DNA of 64,000 nucleotides from the NCBI GenBank assembly GCA_963725655.1, contig CAVRYY010000001.1, positions 2,170,001 through 2,234,000 on the forward strand, given 5' to 3'. The notes below the pieces were generated by a model. It was not told where the DNA came from. It was given only the letters and a program-made list of their open reading frames with translations, and searched no databases. Every line of letters begins with the position of its first letter. The stretch's first letter is position 1. The stretch is from CAVRXT01 sp963725655 (GTDB lineage: Bacteria; Acidobacteriota; Terriglobia; Acidiferrales; UBA7541). The position numbers and the translations under genes were made by a program. Of the stretch, positions 1 to 7,770 are shown piece after piece.

Positions 1-270
1 CTTGATGTTGAAGGCGCGAATATCGTCGAGGCCCAGGATGTGATCGGCATGGCCGTGGGTGAACAGCACTGCGTCGAGACGCCCAAGTTCGGCGCGCAGG
101 GCCTGGTAGCGGAAGTCCGGCGTGGTATCCACCAGCACTTCGTGGCCGCCGAACGAGAACAAGACCGAGGGGCGCGTGCGGCGGTCGTGCGGGTCGGTCG
201 ACGTGCACACCGCGCAGCCGCACCCAATCGTGGGAACGCCCATGGACGTGCCGGAACCGAGAACGGTCAA
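1..270 (-). CDS. MBL-fold metal-dependent hydrolase (PhnP-like), 3' end cut off by window edge
   Basis: Read on the minus strand, this gives the N-terminal 90 residues of a metallo-beta-lactamase-fold hydrolase. The opening LTVLGSGTSMGVPTIGC is typical of the PhnP/RNase Z-like branch, and the metal-binding motif THGHADH lies near residue 75. A second cysteine pair (CGCAVC) follows the opening, as in PhnP-type proteins. The best start is TTG at 270. An in-frame stop lies a few codons further upstream and there is no ATG in between. The gene continues beyond base 1, so the substrate cannot be judged; phosphodiesterase activity on cyclic phosphates or nucleic acid would be usual for the family. 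DUF1844 lies upstream in the same direction. Confidence 0.75.
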   Translation of the reverse strand, partial: MTVLGSGTSMGVPTIGCGCAVCTSTDPHDRRTRPSVLFSFGGHEVLVDTTPDFRYQALRAELGRLDAVLFTHGHADHILGLDDIRAFNIK

Positions 271-417
271 TTGCAGTGGAGGCAGAACATATCTCCGGAA
301 GAAAAATTATGGCCGCCGGCACGGAAGCTGGTAACTGGCAGGCGGCCGAAAGCGGCGCTGCCCGCGAGCGCGGCGTTCAATTGCCTCAGCGATCGCCTCG
401 AAGCAGCCGCGTGCAAA

Positions 418-936
418 CTACGGCCGGGCCTTGGCCTTTTCGCCCACCGCCGCCCCCGCGGCGGCTCGGGACACTTCCATGAAGGTGAGCTTAAGGCTTC
501 CGAGGATTTCGACCAGCAGTTGCTCGTCTTCCGCGGCGAGGTTGCCCTGGGTTTTTTCCCGCAGCGCGTCAAGCATGTCGATCAAGTCGCGAGCGCCTTC
601 CAGGTCCACGAACGCTTTGCCGGTCCGCGGATCGGCCATTCCGCCGAGCACGGCCGCGGCGTTACGCGCAAGAAAATCTACCAGCATCTGGAACCCGCGC
701 GAGGGTCCAATGGACTCGACCGGGCCACCGGCGCCTTCCATTCCCGGCGCGGCGATGCCCGGGCCCGGCTTGGCCCGAAACAGTTCGGGCGCCGGCGGCG
801 CGGCAGCTTTGGCAGCCGCGGCGGTTTCGCTCTCGCGGCGCTCCTGTTCGACGGCTTCCTGGCGAAGCTCTCCTTCGGCGTTAAAGAGCCGGCGGTCTAC
901 AACTTTGAATGATTCGTCGCTCTTTTGTTCTTTCAA
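418..936 (-). CDS. DUF1844 domain protein
   Basis: A 172-residue soluble protein. Residues 1-75 are charged and then Ala/Pro-rich (low complexity). The C-terminal half holds a DUF1844-like helical domain: GFQMLVDFLARNAAAVLGG, then a segment ending LEGARDLIDMLDALREKTQGNL, then an E/L-rich helix. DUF1844 proteins are small, widespread in Acidobacteria and Deltaproteobacteria, and of unknown function. The start is TTG at 936 with GGAG about six bases upstream. It reads toward the MBL hydrolase with a gap of about 150 bases. No catalytic residues or membrane segments are visible. Confidence 0.75.
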   Translation of the reverse strand: MKEQKSDESFKVVDRRLFNAEGELRQEAVEQERRESETAAAAKAAAPPAPELFRAKPGPGIAAPGMEGAGGPVESIGPSRGFQMLVDFLARNAAAVLGGMADPRTGKAFVDLEGARDLIDMLDALREKTQGNLAAEDEQLLVEILGSLKLTFMEVSRAAAGAAVGEKAKARP

Positions 937-1173
937 AGAAGACTCCCAAAACAGTCAGGTTTATGCGTTAGCAACCGCAAGTTTAGCATCCGCCATTGGC
1001 AGCCACAAGGCATCGCGGGCGCGTGGACGACGACTCCCAGGCTGAAAGTAGACTAGTCGAGTTCTGGTCCGGGCCGCCTGCCACGGTGCGCCGCAATGGG
1101 TTGCCACGCCACAACGTCCGTTGTGATTTGTCTGCGAGTACCGTAAAGTTGCGAGTCGGTTGGGGAGCGTTTT

Positions 1174-2196
1174 TTGAAAGCGAAGCGCAAAAAAATCGCG
1201 AAGGGACGGCCGGCCAGGACTGGGACGAAGGCGCGTACGAAGCCCGGCGTGAAGGCCCACGTGAAGGCCGGCGCGAAAAATCGCCGCGCACGCTCGCCGC
1301 GCAAGCCCATGCCGGCGCAGGCGTCGACGCTCGCAGGCGAGCGCTTCGAGAAACTGGTGGCCCTCCAGGCGCGGCTCCGCGGCCCTGGCGGGTGCCCTTG
1401 GGATGCCGAGCAGACCCACGAAAGCCTGCGGACCTTCCTGATCGAGGAAGCCTACGAAGCGCTCGACGCGCTGGAATCCGGCGACCCGCAGAAATTTGCC
1501 GGTGAGCTGGGCGATTTGCTGTTGCAAGTGATTTTCCATGCGATGTTGGCGCAAGAGGCAGGAAACTTCACGATTGCAGACGTGATTGATGGAGTCCATT
1601 CAAAAATGGTCCGCCGCCATCCGCACGTATTCGGTACGGTGAAGGCCGGCACATCGGCCCAGGTGCTGAAAAATTGGGAAGAAATTAAGGCGGCAGAGCG
1701 CAAAGCGGAAAGGCCCTCCAGGACCAGCGAGGCCGAATCGATCCTGTCGGCGGTGCCGCGCAAGTTGCCGGCGCTCCTGGAGGCCCACCAGATCACCCGC
1801 CGGGCCGCCAACATCGGCTTCGATTGGAACGATGCCGGCGGAATCTTCGATAAGATCGAAGAGGAGTCGATGGAACTGCGCGCCGCCATTCACGATCAGC
1901 GCGCCCAGGAAAATTCCAACGGGGAAGTGGCAAAATCGGAGAAGCACTCGCAGACCCCTCACGTTCACGAAGAGGTCGGCGACCTGCTGTTTGCCGCGGT
2001 GAATATGGCGCGATTCCTGGGGCTCGATGCCGAGGTGGCCCTCAAATCGGCCAACCGGAAATTTCGCGAACGCTTTGGATGGATGGAGCGGCAAGTGGCG
2101 ACTACCGGACGCCGGCTGGCCGACGTCCCGCGCGAGAGAATGGAAGAGCTCTGGAACGAATCGAAAACCAAAGCCGGGAAGGTGCCTTCAGAATGA
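1174..2196 (+). CDS. mazG: Nucleoside triphosphate pyrophosphohydrolase MazG
   Basis: Hydrolyses (d)NTPs to the monophosphate and pyrophosphate, a house-cleaning role in the cytoplasm. The MazG hallmark GGCPWDAEQTHESL lies at residues 72-85. The first metal-binding half has EEAYE (91-95) and ELGD (111-114). The second half (about 225-290) has EEESMELRAA and EEVGDLLFAAVNMAR. The first 46 residues are an unusual Lys/Arg/Ala-rich tail that most MazG proteins lack. TTG at 1174 is preferred because GGGGAG sits six bases before it; an ATG at codon 46 would remove the basic tail. The stop overlaps the next start (ATGA), so mazG and the GNAT gene are probably co-translated. Confidence 0.93.
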   Translation: MKAKRKKIAKGRPARTGTKARTKPGVKAHVKAGAKNRRARSPRKPMPAQASTLAGERFEKLVALQARLRGPGGCPWDAEQTHESLRTFLIEEAYEALDALESGDPQKFAGELGDLLLQVIFHAMLAQEAGNFTIADVIDGVHSKMVRRHPHVFGTVKAGTSAQVLKNWEEIKAAERKAERPSRTSEAESILSAVPRKLPALLEAHQITRRAANIGFDWNDAGGIFDKIEEESMELRAAIHDQRAQENSNGEVAKSEKHSQTPHVHEEVGDLLFAAVNMARFLGLDAEVALKSANRKFRERFGWMERQVATTGRRLADVPRERMEELWNESKTKAGKVPSE

Positions 2197-3065
2197 AGGG
2201 CGGGGCCAGATTAGGAACGCCGTCGGGGACCAGGAAGAAGTCTCCTAGCGCGCTAGCGTCGGATGCTGCACCAATCACGCCGGTAATTACCTCAAATACT
2301 CCGGAAACTTCCTCGATCGCCGTTCGTCATTGCAGCACCCTCGCCGAATTCGCGCAGTGCGTGGCGCTCGAACACATCACCTGGGGCGAGCAGTTGGTGA
2401 TCCCCTCGGCGATGTTCGTAGTGGCGCACGAAACGGGAGGCCAGATTCTAGGCGCCTTCGAGAAAACTGCGCCCGGCGCTGCGGAAAAGCTAGTCGGCTT
2501 TCTGATGGCGGTGGCCGGAATCCACGGCCAGCAGGTATTCCTGCATTCCCACATGACTGCGGTCCTCCCCGAGTATCAGAATCACGGCATCGGACGCCAA
2601 TTGAAATTGGCGCAGCGGGACGACGCCCTCGCGCGCGGCATCGCGCTGGTGGAATGGACCTTCGATCCGCTCGAGATTCGCAACGCCTACTTCAATATCG
2701 TTCGGCTGGGCGCGGTGATGCGGCGATTCATCCCCGATTGTTACGGGGTGACGGAAAGCCCGCTGCACGGGGGATTACCCACCGACCGCCTGGTGGCAGA
2801 GTGGTGGGTGGGTTCGCCAAGGGTGAAGGCCATCATCGCCGGCCCGGCCCAAAAAGTCGCCTCCGGAAAAGCGGTGCAGCGCATCGCCTTGCCGGCGAAC
2901 ATCGGCGAGATCAAGAAACAGGGCCGCGCGGCAGCCGAAAAAATTCAGACCGGGATCCGCCAGAAATTCCAAAAACTATTCGCCGATGGCTATACCGTGA
3001 CGGGATTAGAGACCGGGCCGCGCGAAGTGAACTACGTCCTCGAGTCCGGTTTCCAGGCGCGCTGA
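2193..3065 (+). CDS. GNAT-family acyltransferase (COG3375-like)
   Basis: A 290-residue acyl-CoA transferase. The core runs from about residue 50 to 230. The acetyl-CoA binding loop is visible in MTAVLPEYQNHGIGRQLK (Q/R-x-x-G-x-G/A type, about residues 125-142), followed by WTFDPLEIRNAYFNIVRLG, a signature I associate with the predicted GNAT group COG3375. Members of that group are often encoded beside N-acylamino-acid racemases. In Geobacillus a GNAT of this sort succinylates D-amino acids ahead of racemisation. The immediate downstream gene here is such a racemase, supporting the same role by inference. ATG at 2193 overlaps the mazG stop. Confidence 0.8.
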   Translation: MKGGARLGTPSGTRKKSPSALASDAAPITPVITSNTPETSSIAVRHCSTLAEFAQCVALEHITWGEQLVIPSAMFVVAHETGGQILGAFEKTAPGAAEKLVGFLMAVAGIHGQQVFLHSHMTAVLPEYQNHGIGRQLKLAQRDDALARGIALVEWTFDPLEIRNAYFNIVRLGAVMRRFIPDCYGVTESPLHGGLPTDRLVAEWWVGSPRVKAIIAGPAQKVASGKAVQRIALPANIGEIKKQGRAAAEKIQTGIRQKFQKLFADGYTVTGLETGPREVNYVLESGFQAR

Positions 3066-3149
3066 GCCCGGCCAGTCGGCTTGCCGGCTGAGGCGCGCGA
3101 GCGCATATTGGAGGCTCAAAAAATCCTAAGGTGAAGGAAGCCCCTCGTC

Positions 3150-4256
3150 ATGCGCGTGCGCAAAATTGAGTTACGCGAAATTCAGTTGCCGCTCCTGGCG
3201 CCGTTTGAGACCAGCTTTGGCAGCACCTCGCTTCGCAAGATTCTCCTGGTCGAAGTCGATGTCGACGGCACCAGCGGCTGGGGCGAAGTGACCGCCGGCG
3301 AGAACCCCTTCTACTCCCACGAGACGGTCGGCACCGCGCAGCACATCATTTCCGAGTATGTTTGGCCGATTCTGCGCGACGCCGAATTCGGCTCGGCGGC
3401 GCAAGTGTTTGACCTGCTGGCGCGGATTCGCGGCCACGAAATGGCCCGCGCCGGCGTGGAGACGGCCATCTGGGACGCCGAAGCCAAGCAAAAGAACATG
3501 CCGCTGTGGAAGCTGATCGGGGGCGCCCGCATCGAAATCCCGTGCGGTGTTTCGATCGGCATTCAGCCTTCAATCGAACAGCTCATCGCCAAGGTCGAAA
3601 AGGAACTCCGCGCCGGCTACCAGCGCATCAAAATTAAAATTAAGCCTGGCAAGGACGTCGAGCCGGTAGCCGCGCTGCGCGAGCGCTTCCCGCAAATCCG
3701 CCTGATGGCCGACGCCAACTCCGCCTACACTCTCGCCGACATACCTCTCCTCAAAAAGCTCGACACTTTCCACTTGATGATGATCGAGCAGCCGCTGGAC
3801 CACGACGACATCTACAACCATGCCGCTCTGCAAAAGCAGCTTGCCACTCCCGTTTGCCTGGACGAATGCATCGTCTCGCTCGAACACGCCCGCGCCGCCA
3901 TCGCAATCGGCGCCTGCCAGATCATCAACATCAAGCTGGGGCGCGTGGGCGGCATCACCGGAGCCCGGCGTATCCACGACCTGTGCCAGCAAAAGGGGAT
4001 TCCGGTGTGGTGCGGAGGAATGCTGGAGTCGGGGATAGGCCGAGCCCAGAACATCGCCATTTCCACCCTTCCCAACTACATCCTCCCCGGCGACGTCTCC
4101 GCCAGCAAGCGCTATTGGGCCGAGGACATCATCGAGCCGGAGGTGGAAGTAACGCCGAATGGCACGATTCGGGCGTCGGCCAAGCCGGGAATCGGATATG
4201 CGCCGCGGCTCGACCGGATCGACAGCCTGACAGTGAAGTGCGATACCTTAAAGTAG
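3150..4256 (+). CDS. menC: o-Succinylbenzoate synthase / N-acylamino-acid racemase (enolase superfamily)
   Basis: A 368-residue member of the muconate-lactonising subgroup of the enolase superfamily. The catalytic set is complete: the KIKIK run at 161-165 (acid/base lysine), metal ligands D188 (MADAN), E213 (MIEQP) and D238 (CLDE), and the opposing lysine K262 (INIKLGRVGG). The C-terminus carries the substrate-loop sequence GGMLESGIGRA. The family performs dehydration to o-succinylbenzoate (menaquinone synthesis), racemisation of N-succinyl amino acids, or both. Sequence alone does not decide. The upstream GNAT favours racemase activity, and no other menaquinone gene is nearby. Eighty-four bases separate it from the GNAT gene. 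Confidence 0.88.
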   Translation: MRVRKIELREIQLPLLAPFETSFGSTSLRKILLVEVDVDGTSGWGEVTAGENPFYSHETVGTAQHIISEYVWPILRDAEFGSAAQVFDLLARIRGHEMARAGVETAIWDAEAKQKNMPLWKLIGGARIEIPCGVSIGIQPSIEQLIAKVEKELRAGYQRIKIKIKPGKDVEPVAALRERFPQIRLMADANSAYTLADIPLLKKLDTFHLMMIEQPLDHDDIYNHAALQKQLATPVCLDECIVSLEHARAAIAIGACQIINIKLGRVGGITGARRIHDLCQQKGIPVWCGGMLESGIGRAQNIAISTLPNYILPGDVSASKRYWAEDIIEPEVEVTPNGTIRASAKPGIGYAPRLDRIDSLTVKCDTLK

Positions 4257-4636
4257 TCTCGAGATCAACCTAAAGTTCCAGTGGAACATTCGTATGTCAA
4301 TTTATGGCTGTAATCAAATGGTTGAAGAATGACACATTCTGTCGCATGCCCTGGCTCAGAACATGCCCGAAGCAGCTTCATGTATATGCTGAAGTTGAGT
4401 CTCAGCCCTCGGTTGGCCGCGCCACGGCTTTAGTGCTTCTTTAAGGCTCGGCCCGGCACAATTAATAATGGCTCTCCCGCCTCAGTAAGTCCCGCACTCC
4501 TGGCTCGGGCGCTTGAGACTTCGTTGACACTGGAAAGTTCGCATGCTAGTTTCCGTCGGCGCTCGAAGCAAGAATCAAGGAGTACCAAACAGAAATCAGA
4601 AGATCAAAGCGCAGAGCGGAAGCGCCCGCCCACCAA
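4257..4636. other. Gene-free interval upstream of the dehydrogenase
   Basis: About 380 bases without a convincing reading frame. It is AT-richer than its surroundings. It contains TAAAGTTCCAGTGGAAC near 4270, a near copy of a word found again at 5766 (TTAAAGTTCCAGTTGAA). It also contains the candidate promoter at 4524-4552. No RNA gene or riboswitch was recognised. Confidence 0.6.
4524..4552 (+). promoter_or_regulatory. Candidate sigma-70 promoter for the dehydrogenase gene
   Basis: TTGACA at 4524-4529, a 17-base spacer and TAGTTT at 4547-4552, with TGC directly before the -10, resembling an extended -10. It lies about 85 bases upstream of the ATG at 4637 and points at it. This is a visual match only. 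Confidence 0.5.
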
Positions 4637-5743
4637 ATGACTAACGCTCCCACCTCCGAAACCAAAGTTAAAGCCTTCGCTGAGACGTCGGCACGCAGAC
4701 GCCGCATCGCCCTGATCCCCGGCGACGGCATCGGGAAGGAAGTAATCCCCGAGGCTCGCCGCGTACTCGAAGCCGCCTGCGGCTCCAAACTCGACTTCAC
4801 GGAATTCGACTGGGGAGCCGACCGTTACCTTCGTGACGGCACCACCCTGCCGGCAGGCGCGCCGGAAATGCTCTCCAGAGATTTTGACGCGATCCTGCTC
4901 GGAGCCATCGGCGACCCTCGGGTGCCCTCAAACATCCACGCCGCGGATATTCTGCTGGGCTTGCGGTTCAAGCTCGACCTTTACGTGAATGCCCGGCCCT
5001 GCATCCTGTTCGACCGCCGGATGACTCCCCTCAAGGACCGCACCGAGAAAGACATCCAGTTCATCGTGTTTCGGGAGAATACCGAGGGCCTGTATTCTGG
5101 TATCGGCGGCTTTTTTAAGAAAGACACCCCGGACGAAGTGGCCACCCAGGAAGATGTGAACACCCGCAAAGGCGTCGAGCGGATCATTCGCTACGCCTTC
5201 GAGTACGCTCAGGCCCGCGGCCTCCGGCGCCTCTGCATGAGCGACAAATCGAATGCCTTGAATTTCGCGCACGACCTGTGGCAGCGGGTTTTTCATGCAG
5301 TCCGCAAGGAATACCCGGAAATCGTCTCGACCCATATGTATATCGATAATTTGCTCATGCAGATGGTGCGCGACCCTTCGCAGTTCGATGTGATCGTCAC
5401 TTGCAACGTGTTTGGAGATATCGCCAGCGATTTGGGGGCCCAGATCGCAGGTGGGCTGGGGCTCGCGCCATCGGGGAATATTCATCCTGGGCGGGTTTCG
5501 ATGTTTGAGCCGGTCCACGGATCCGCGCCCACGATTGCAGGGAAGAATCTGGCTAACCCGTTGGGATCGATTCTTTCCGCGGCGATGATGCTCGAATACT
5601 TGGGTCTCAAAGATCAGGCCGCCCAAATCGATACCGCGGTGCGCGCCGCGATTCGCGAAGGCCAGACCCCAGCAGACCTCGGCGGGCACCTCGGCACCCG
5701 CGAAACCGGACAATGGGTAGCCGCGCAGCTCGCCGCCCACTAG
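4637..5743 (+). CDS. Isocitrate/isopropylmalate dehydrogenase family protein
   Basis: A 368-residue NAD(P)-dependent beta-decarboxylating dehydrogenase. Residues 23-40 give IALIPGDGIGKEVIPEA, the family opening. FRENTEGLYSGIGG marks the substrate/phosphorylation loop, KSNALNF contributes the catalytic Lys region, and DNLLMQMV plus VTCNVFGDIASDLGAQIAGGLG hold the metal-binding aspartates. EPVHGSAPTIAGKNLANP is the cofactor-loop signature. The NTEGLYSGIGG form with LDLYVNARPC resembles 3-isopropylmalate, tartrate or homoisocitrate-type enzymes more than classic icd. No leuC/leuD lies nearby, so substrate is undecided. The first 20 residues are a non-conserved extension. No strong Shine-Dalgarno is seen at the ATG. 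Confidence 0.88.
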   Translation: MTNAPTSETKVKAFAETSARRRRIALIPGDGIGKEVIPEARRVLEAACGSKLDFTEFDWGADRYLRDGTTLPAGAPEMLSRDFDAILLGAIGDPRVPSNIHAADILLGLRFKLDLYVNARPCILFDRRMTPLKDRTEKDIQFIVFRENTEGLYSGIGGFFKKDTPDEVATQEDVNTRKGVERIIRYAFEYAQARGLRRLCMSDKSNALNFAHDLWQRVFHAVRKEYPEIVSTHMYIDNLLMQMVRDPSQFDVIVTCNVFGDIASDLGAQIAGGLGLAPSGNIHPGRVSMFEPVHGSAPTIAGKNLANPLGSILSAAMMLEYLGLKDQAAQIDTAVRAAIREGQTPADLGGHLGTRETGQWVAAQLAAH

Positions 5744-5836
5744 CGGACGCCTTCACTCCGGCTACTTAAAGTTCCAGTTGAATAGCAAACCCCTCACGTT
5801 AATGCCGCAAAACCACAGAATCCACGCTGGAAATTC

Positions 5837-6532
5837 CTAGTAGACGTACTGCGCGGGTCGCGGAGAGCGCCGGTATAGCTGCGCGATCAGCACCCCTAAC
5901 AGGAACCCGCCCACGTGCGCCCACCACGCCACTCCTCCCATCGATGCTGCGCCCAGGGATCCAATGCCGCTCAGGAACTGAATCGCGAACCACAGGCCAA
6001 TGAAGACCAGGGCCGGAATTTGCGCGGTGAACCAGATAATGAATAGCGGAACCAACGTAAGGATGCGCGAAGAAGGGAAGAACACGATGTAAGCCCCCAG
6101 GACGCCGGCGATCGCCCCGCTAGCGCCAATGCCCGGAAGCTTCGAGCCCCATGAAAACGCTAGTTGCGCGATCCCCGAGCCCAGCCCACATATCAAGTAA
6201 AACACTAAGTAAGTGAAGTGGCCCAGCCGGTCCTCCACCTGCCCGCCGAAAATCCACAGGAACCACATATTCCCAAGAATGTGCAGCAGCCCGCCATGCA
6301 GAAACATGCTGGTGAAGAGGGGGATGAATGCTTGCGCGAAGGTGACGTGGTGCTGCCCAGCGAGCGCCATCGAGACTCGCGCAGGGACCATTCCATAGAG
6401 GTTGATAAACGCTTCGGCCGCCCGATCCGGAAGTGATACTTGATATATGTAGACCAGCACGTTGGCAATAATCAGGAGCAACGTCATCGCCGGGAACGTC
6501 AAGCGCGGGCTTAGATTTTTCAGAGGGATCAT
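5837..6532 (-). CDS. Rhomboid-family intramembrane serine protease
   Basis: A 231-residue polytopic membrane protein with six to seven hydrophobic helices. The catalytic serine is in GASGAIAG (S138) and the catalytic histidine in WWAHVGGF (H206). HILGN (H84, N88) supplies the oxyanion-hole motif of the second helix. It cleaves substrates within the membrane; targets are not predictable. The gene is monocistronic, convergent with the upstream dehydrogenase, and followed by a short AT-rich gap. All active-site residues are present, so it is expected to be an active protease rather than an inactive pseudoprotease. Confidence 0.93.
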   Translation of the reverse strand: MIPLKNLSPRLTFPAMTLLLIIANVLVYIYQVSLPDRAAEAFINLYGMVPARVSMALAGQHHVTFAQAFIPLFTSMFLHGGLLHILGNMWFLWIFGGQVEDRLGHFTYLVFYLICGLGSGIAQLAFSWGSKLPGIGASGAIAGVLGAYIVFFPSSRILTLVPLFIIWFTAQIPALVFIGLWFAIQFLSGIGSLGAASMGGVAWWAHVGGFLLGVLIAQLYRRSPRPAQYVY

Positions 6533-7023
6533 ACGCGAGCACGCGACGCCAGAATTCGAAACTCACGAGTAGAGCGCTGAGCCTTTAGATGTCCAACGGC
6601 CGAATGCTCCACTTCAACTCCCTCATGAAAGCGTGCGGCGGAACTTGAAGTCGCGCCATGCACCCGAGCGGTCCGAGCAACCTCGAATTCGATCCAGCCA
6701 TTTTCCGGAAGATTTTACTTTAAGGCATCTTGGATATTGGATGCGCGTATCGGACGGCGACTTCAAAATTTACTTTACCTACAGGCGCGTGAAATTCAAC
6801 CATGAATTCCGAGAAAATAATTAAAGTAAATCCGCGATGCAGGTCGGCTCGAACTTCAAGTAATAACGAATGGTGTGGGCCGCTACTGCGACCGCGATAG
6901 ACATTGCGCCGCAGGCGCTGCTGTGTTAAAAATTTTGTTCACTCATTTATATTTTTGCCGCACGGATGCTGCTGAAAATCCCGTGCAAGTTCAAGTAAAA
7001 GAGAATGTCGGCATGCCGACATA
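6533..7023. other. AT-rich gene-free interval before recO
   Basis: About 490 bases of lower GC than the flanks. One 63-codon plus-strand frame (6633-6824) lacks a ribosome-binding site and family resemblance, so it is not called. The interval contains several copies of the word ACTTGAA/TTCAAGT (about 6643, 6854, 6990) and ends in a perfect palindrome at 7005-7022. Confidence 0.6.
7005..7022. promoter_or_regulatory. Perfect 18-bp palindrome abutting the recO start
   Basis: ATGTCGGCATGCCGACAT is self-complementary over 18 bases and ends two to five bases before the recO initiation codons (TTG 7024 or ATG 7027). It occupies the position where a ribosome-binding site should lie, and none is otherwise visible. 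It could be an operator or could fold to limit translation of recO and the coupled glyQ-glyS. Which of these applies is inference. Confidence 0.55.
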
Positions 7024-7026
7024 TTG

Positions 7027-7770
7027 ATGCCACTCCGCGAATCCGAAGCCATCATCTTGCAGAGTTATAATATGGGCGAAGGCGATCGGCTGGTGAGTTT
7101 TCTCAGCCGGCGCGAAGGACGCATTCGCGGCGTCGCCGCGGGCGCCAGAAAACCTAAGACCAAATTCGGCTCCACTCTCGAACCGCTCTCGTACATCCGC
7201 ATTTGGTTTTTCGAACGCGAAACTCGCGAGCTGGTCCGCATCACCCAGAGCGAATTGATCGAATCGTTCATGTCGCTATACTCGGACTATCCCACTAGCG
7301 TCGTGTTGGCTCTCTTCTGCGAGATTACCGAGGGCGTGCTGCCAGACCGCGAGCCTTCCGACCCGGCCTTTCGTCTGCTACTCCTGGCCGCCCAATCGAT
7401 CAAGAAGACCGGCCGCACCGTATTGCCACTGGCGTATTTCGCTCTTTGGTCGGTAAGATTAGGGGGATGGCTGCCATCCTTGAAGGCCTGCGCGAAATGC
7501 GTCAGGGAACTCGCAGCCGGGCCAGCCTATTTCACGCCGGCGCACTTAGGTCTGACCTGCGAGAAGTGCCGGGCGCCGGGCATGAAGGCCCTTTCGCCTG
7601 CAGCTCTGGCTGCGGCGCGCAAGATTGAGGTCGAAAAGCTGGAAAAACTGAACGAAACCGAGATTCCTCCGCGTGCGGCGGCCGAACTCACCAACTACAT
7701 GCTGGACATCATCGAGCATCAGCTCGAAAAGAAACTCAAAACGCGATCCATGCTGGAGTCAAACGCTTGA
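7027..7770 (+). CDS. recO: DNA repair protein RecO
   Basis: A 247-residue recombination mediator of the RecFOR pathway, which loads RecA on SSB-coated DNA. The N-terminal OB fold contains the conserved opening ESEAIILQSYNMGEGDRLVSFLSR (seen in pieces at residues 5-28), then GARKPKTKFG. The C-terminal helical part has the zinc-finger cysteines CAKC (about 152-155) and CEKC (about 177-180). Length is normal for the family. The start is ATG 7027 or TTG 7024, with no clear Shine-Dalgarno; the palindrome 7005-7022 abuts it. The stop TGA overlaps the TTG start of glyQ, indicating translational coupling. Confidence 0.92.
   Translation: MPLRESEAIILQSYNMGEGDRLVSFLSRREGRIRGVAAGARKPKTKFGSTLEPLSYIRIWFFERETRELVRITQSELIESFMSLYSDYPTSVVLALFCEITEGVLPDREPSDPAFRLLLLAAQSIKKTGRTVLPLAYFALWSVRLGGWLPSLKACAKCVRELAAGPAYFTPAHLGLTCEKCRAPGMKALSPAALAAARKIEVEKLEKLNETEIPPRAAAELTNYMLDIIEHQLEKKLKTRSMLESNA

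Noticed and set aside
40..912. 290-codon plus-strand frame at the window start
   Set aside because: It is antisense to the MBL hydrolase and DUF1844, which have recognisable motifs.
6633..6824. 63-codon frame before recO
   Set aside because: No ribosome-binding site and no resemblance to known small proteins.
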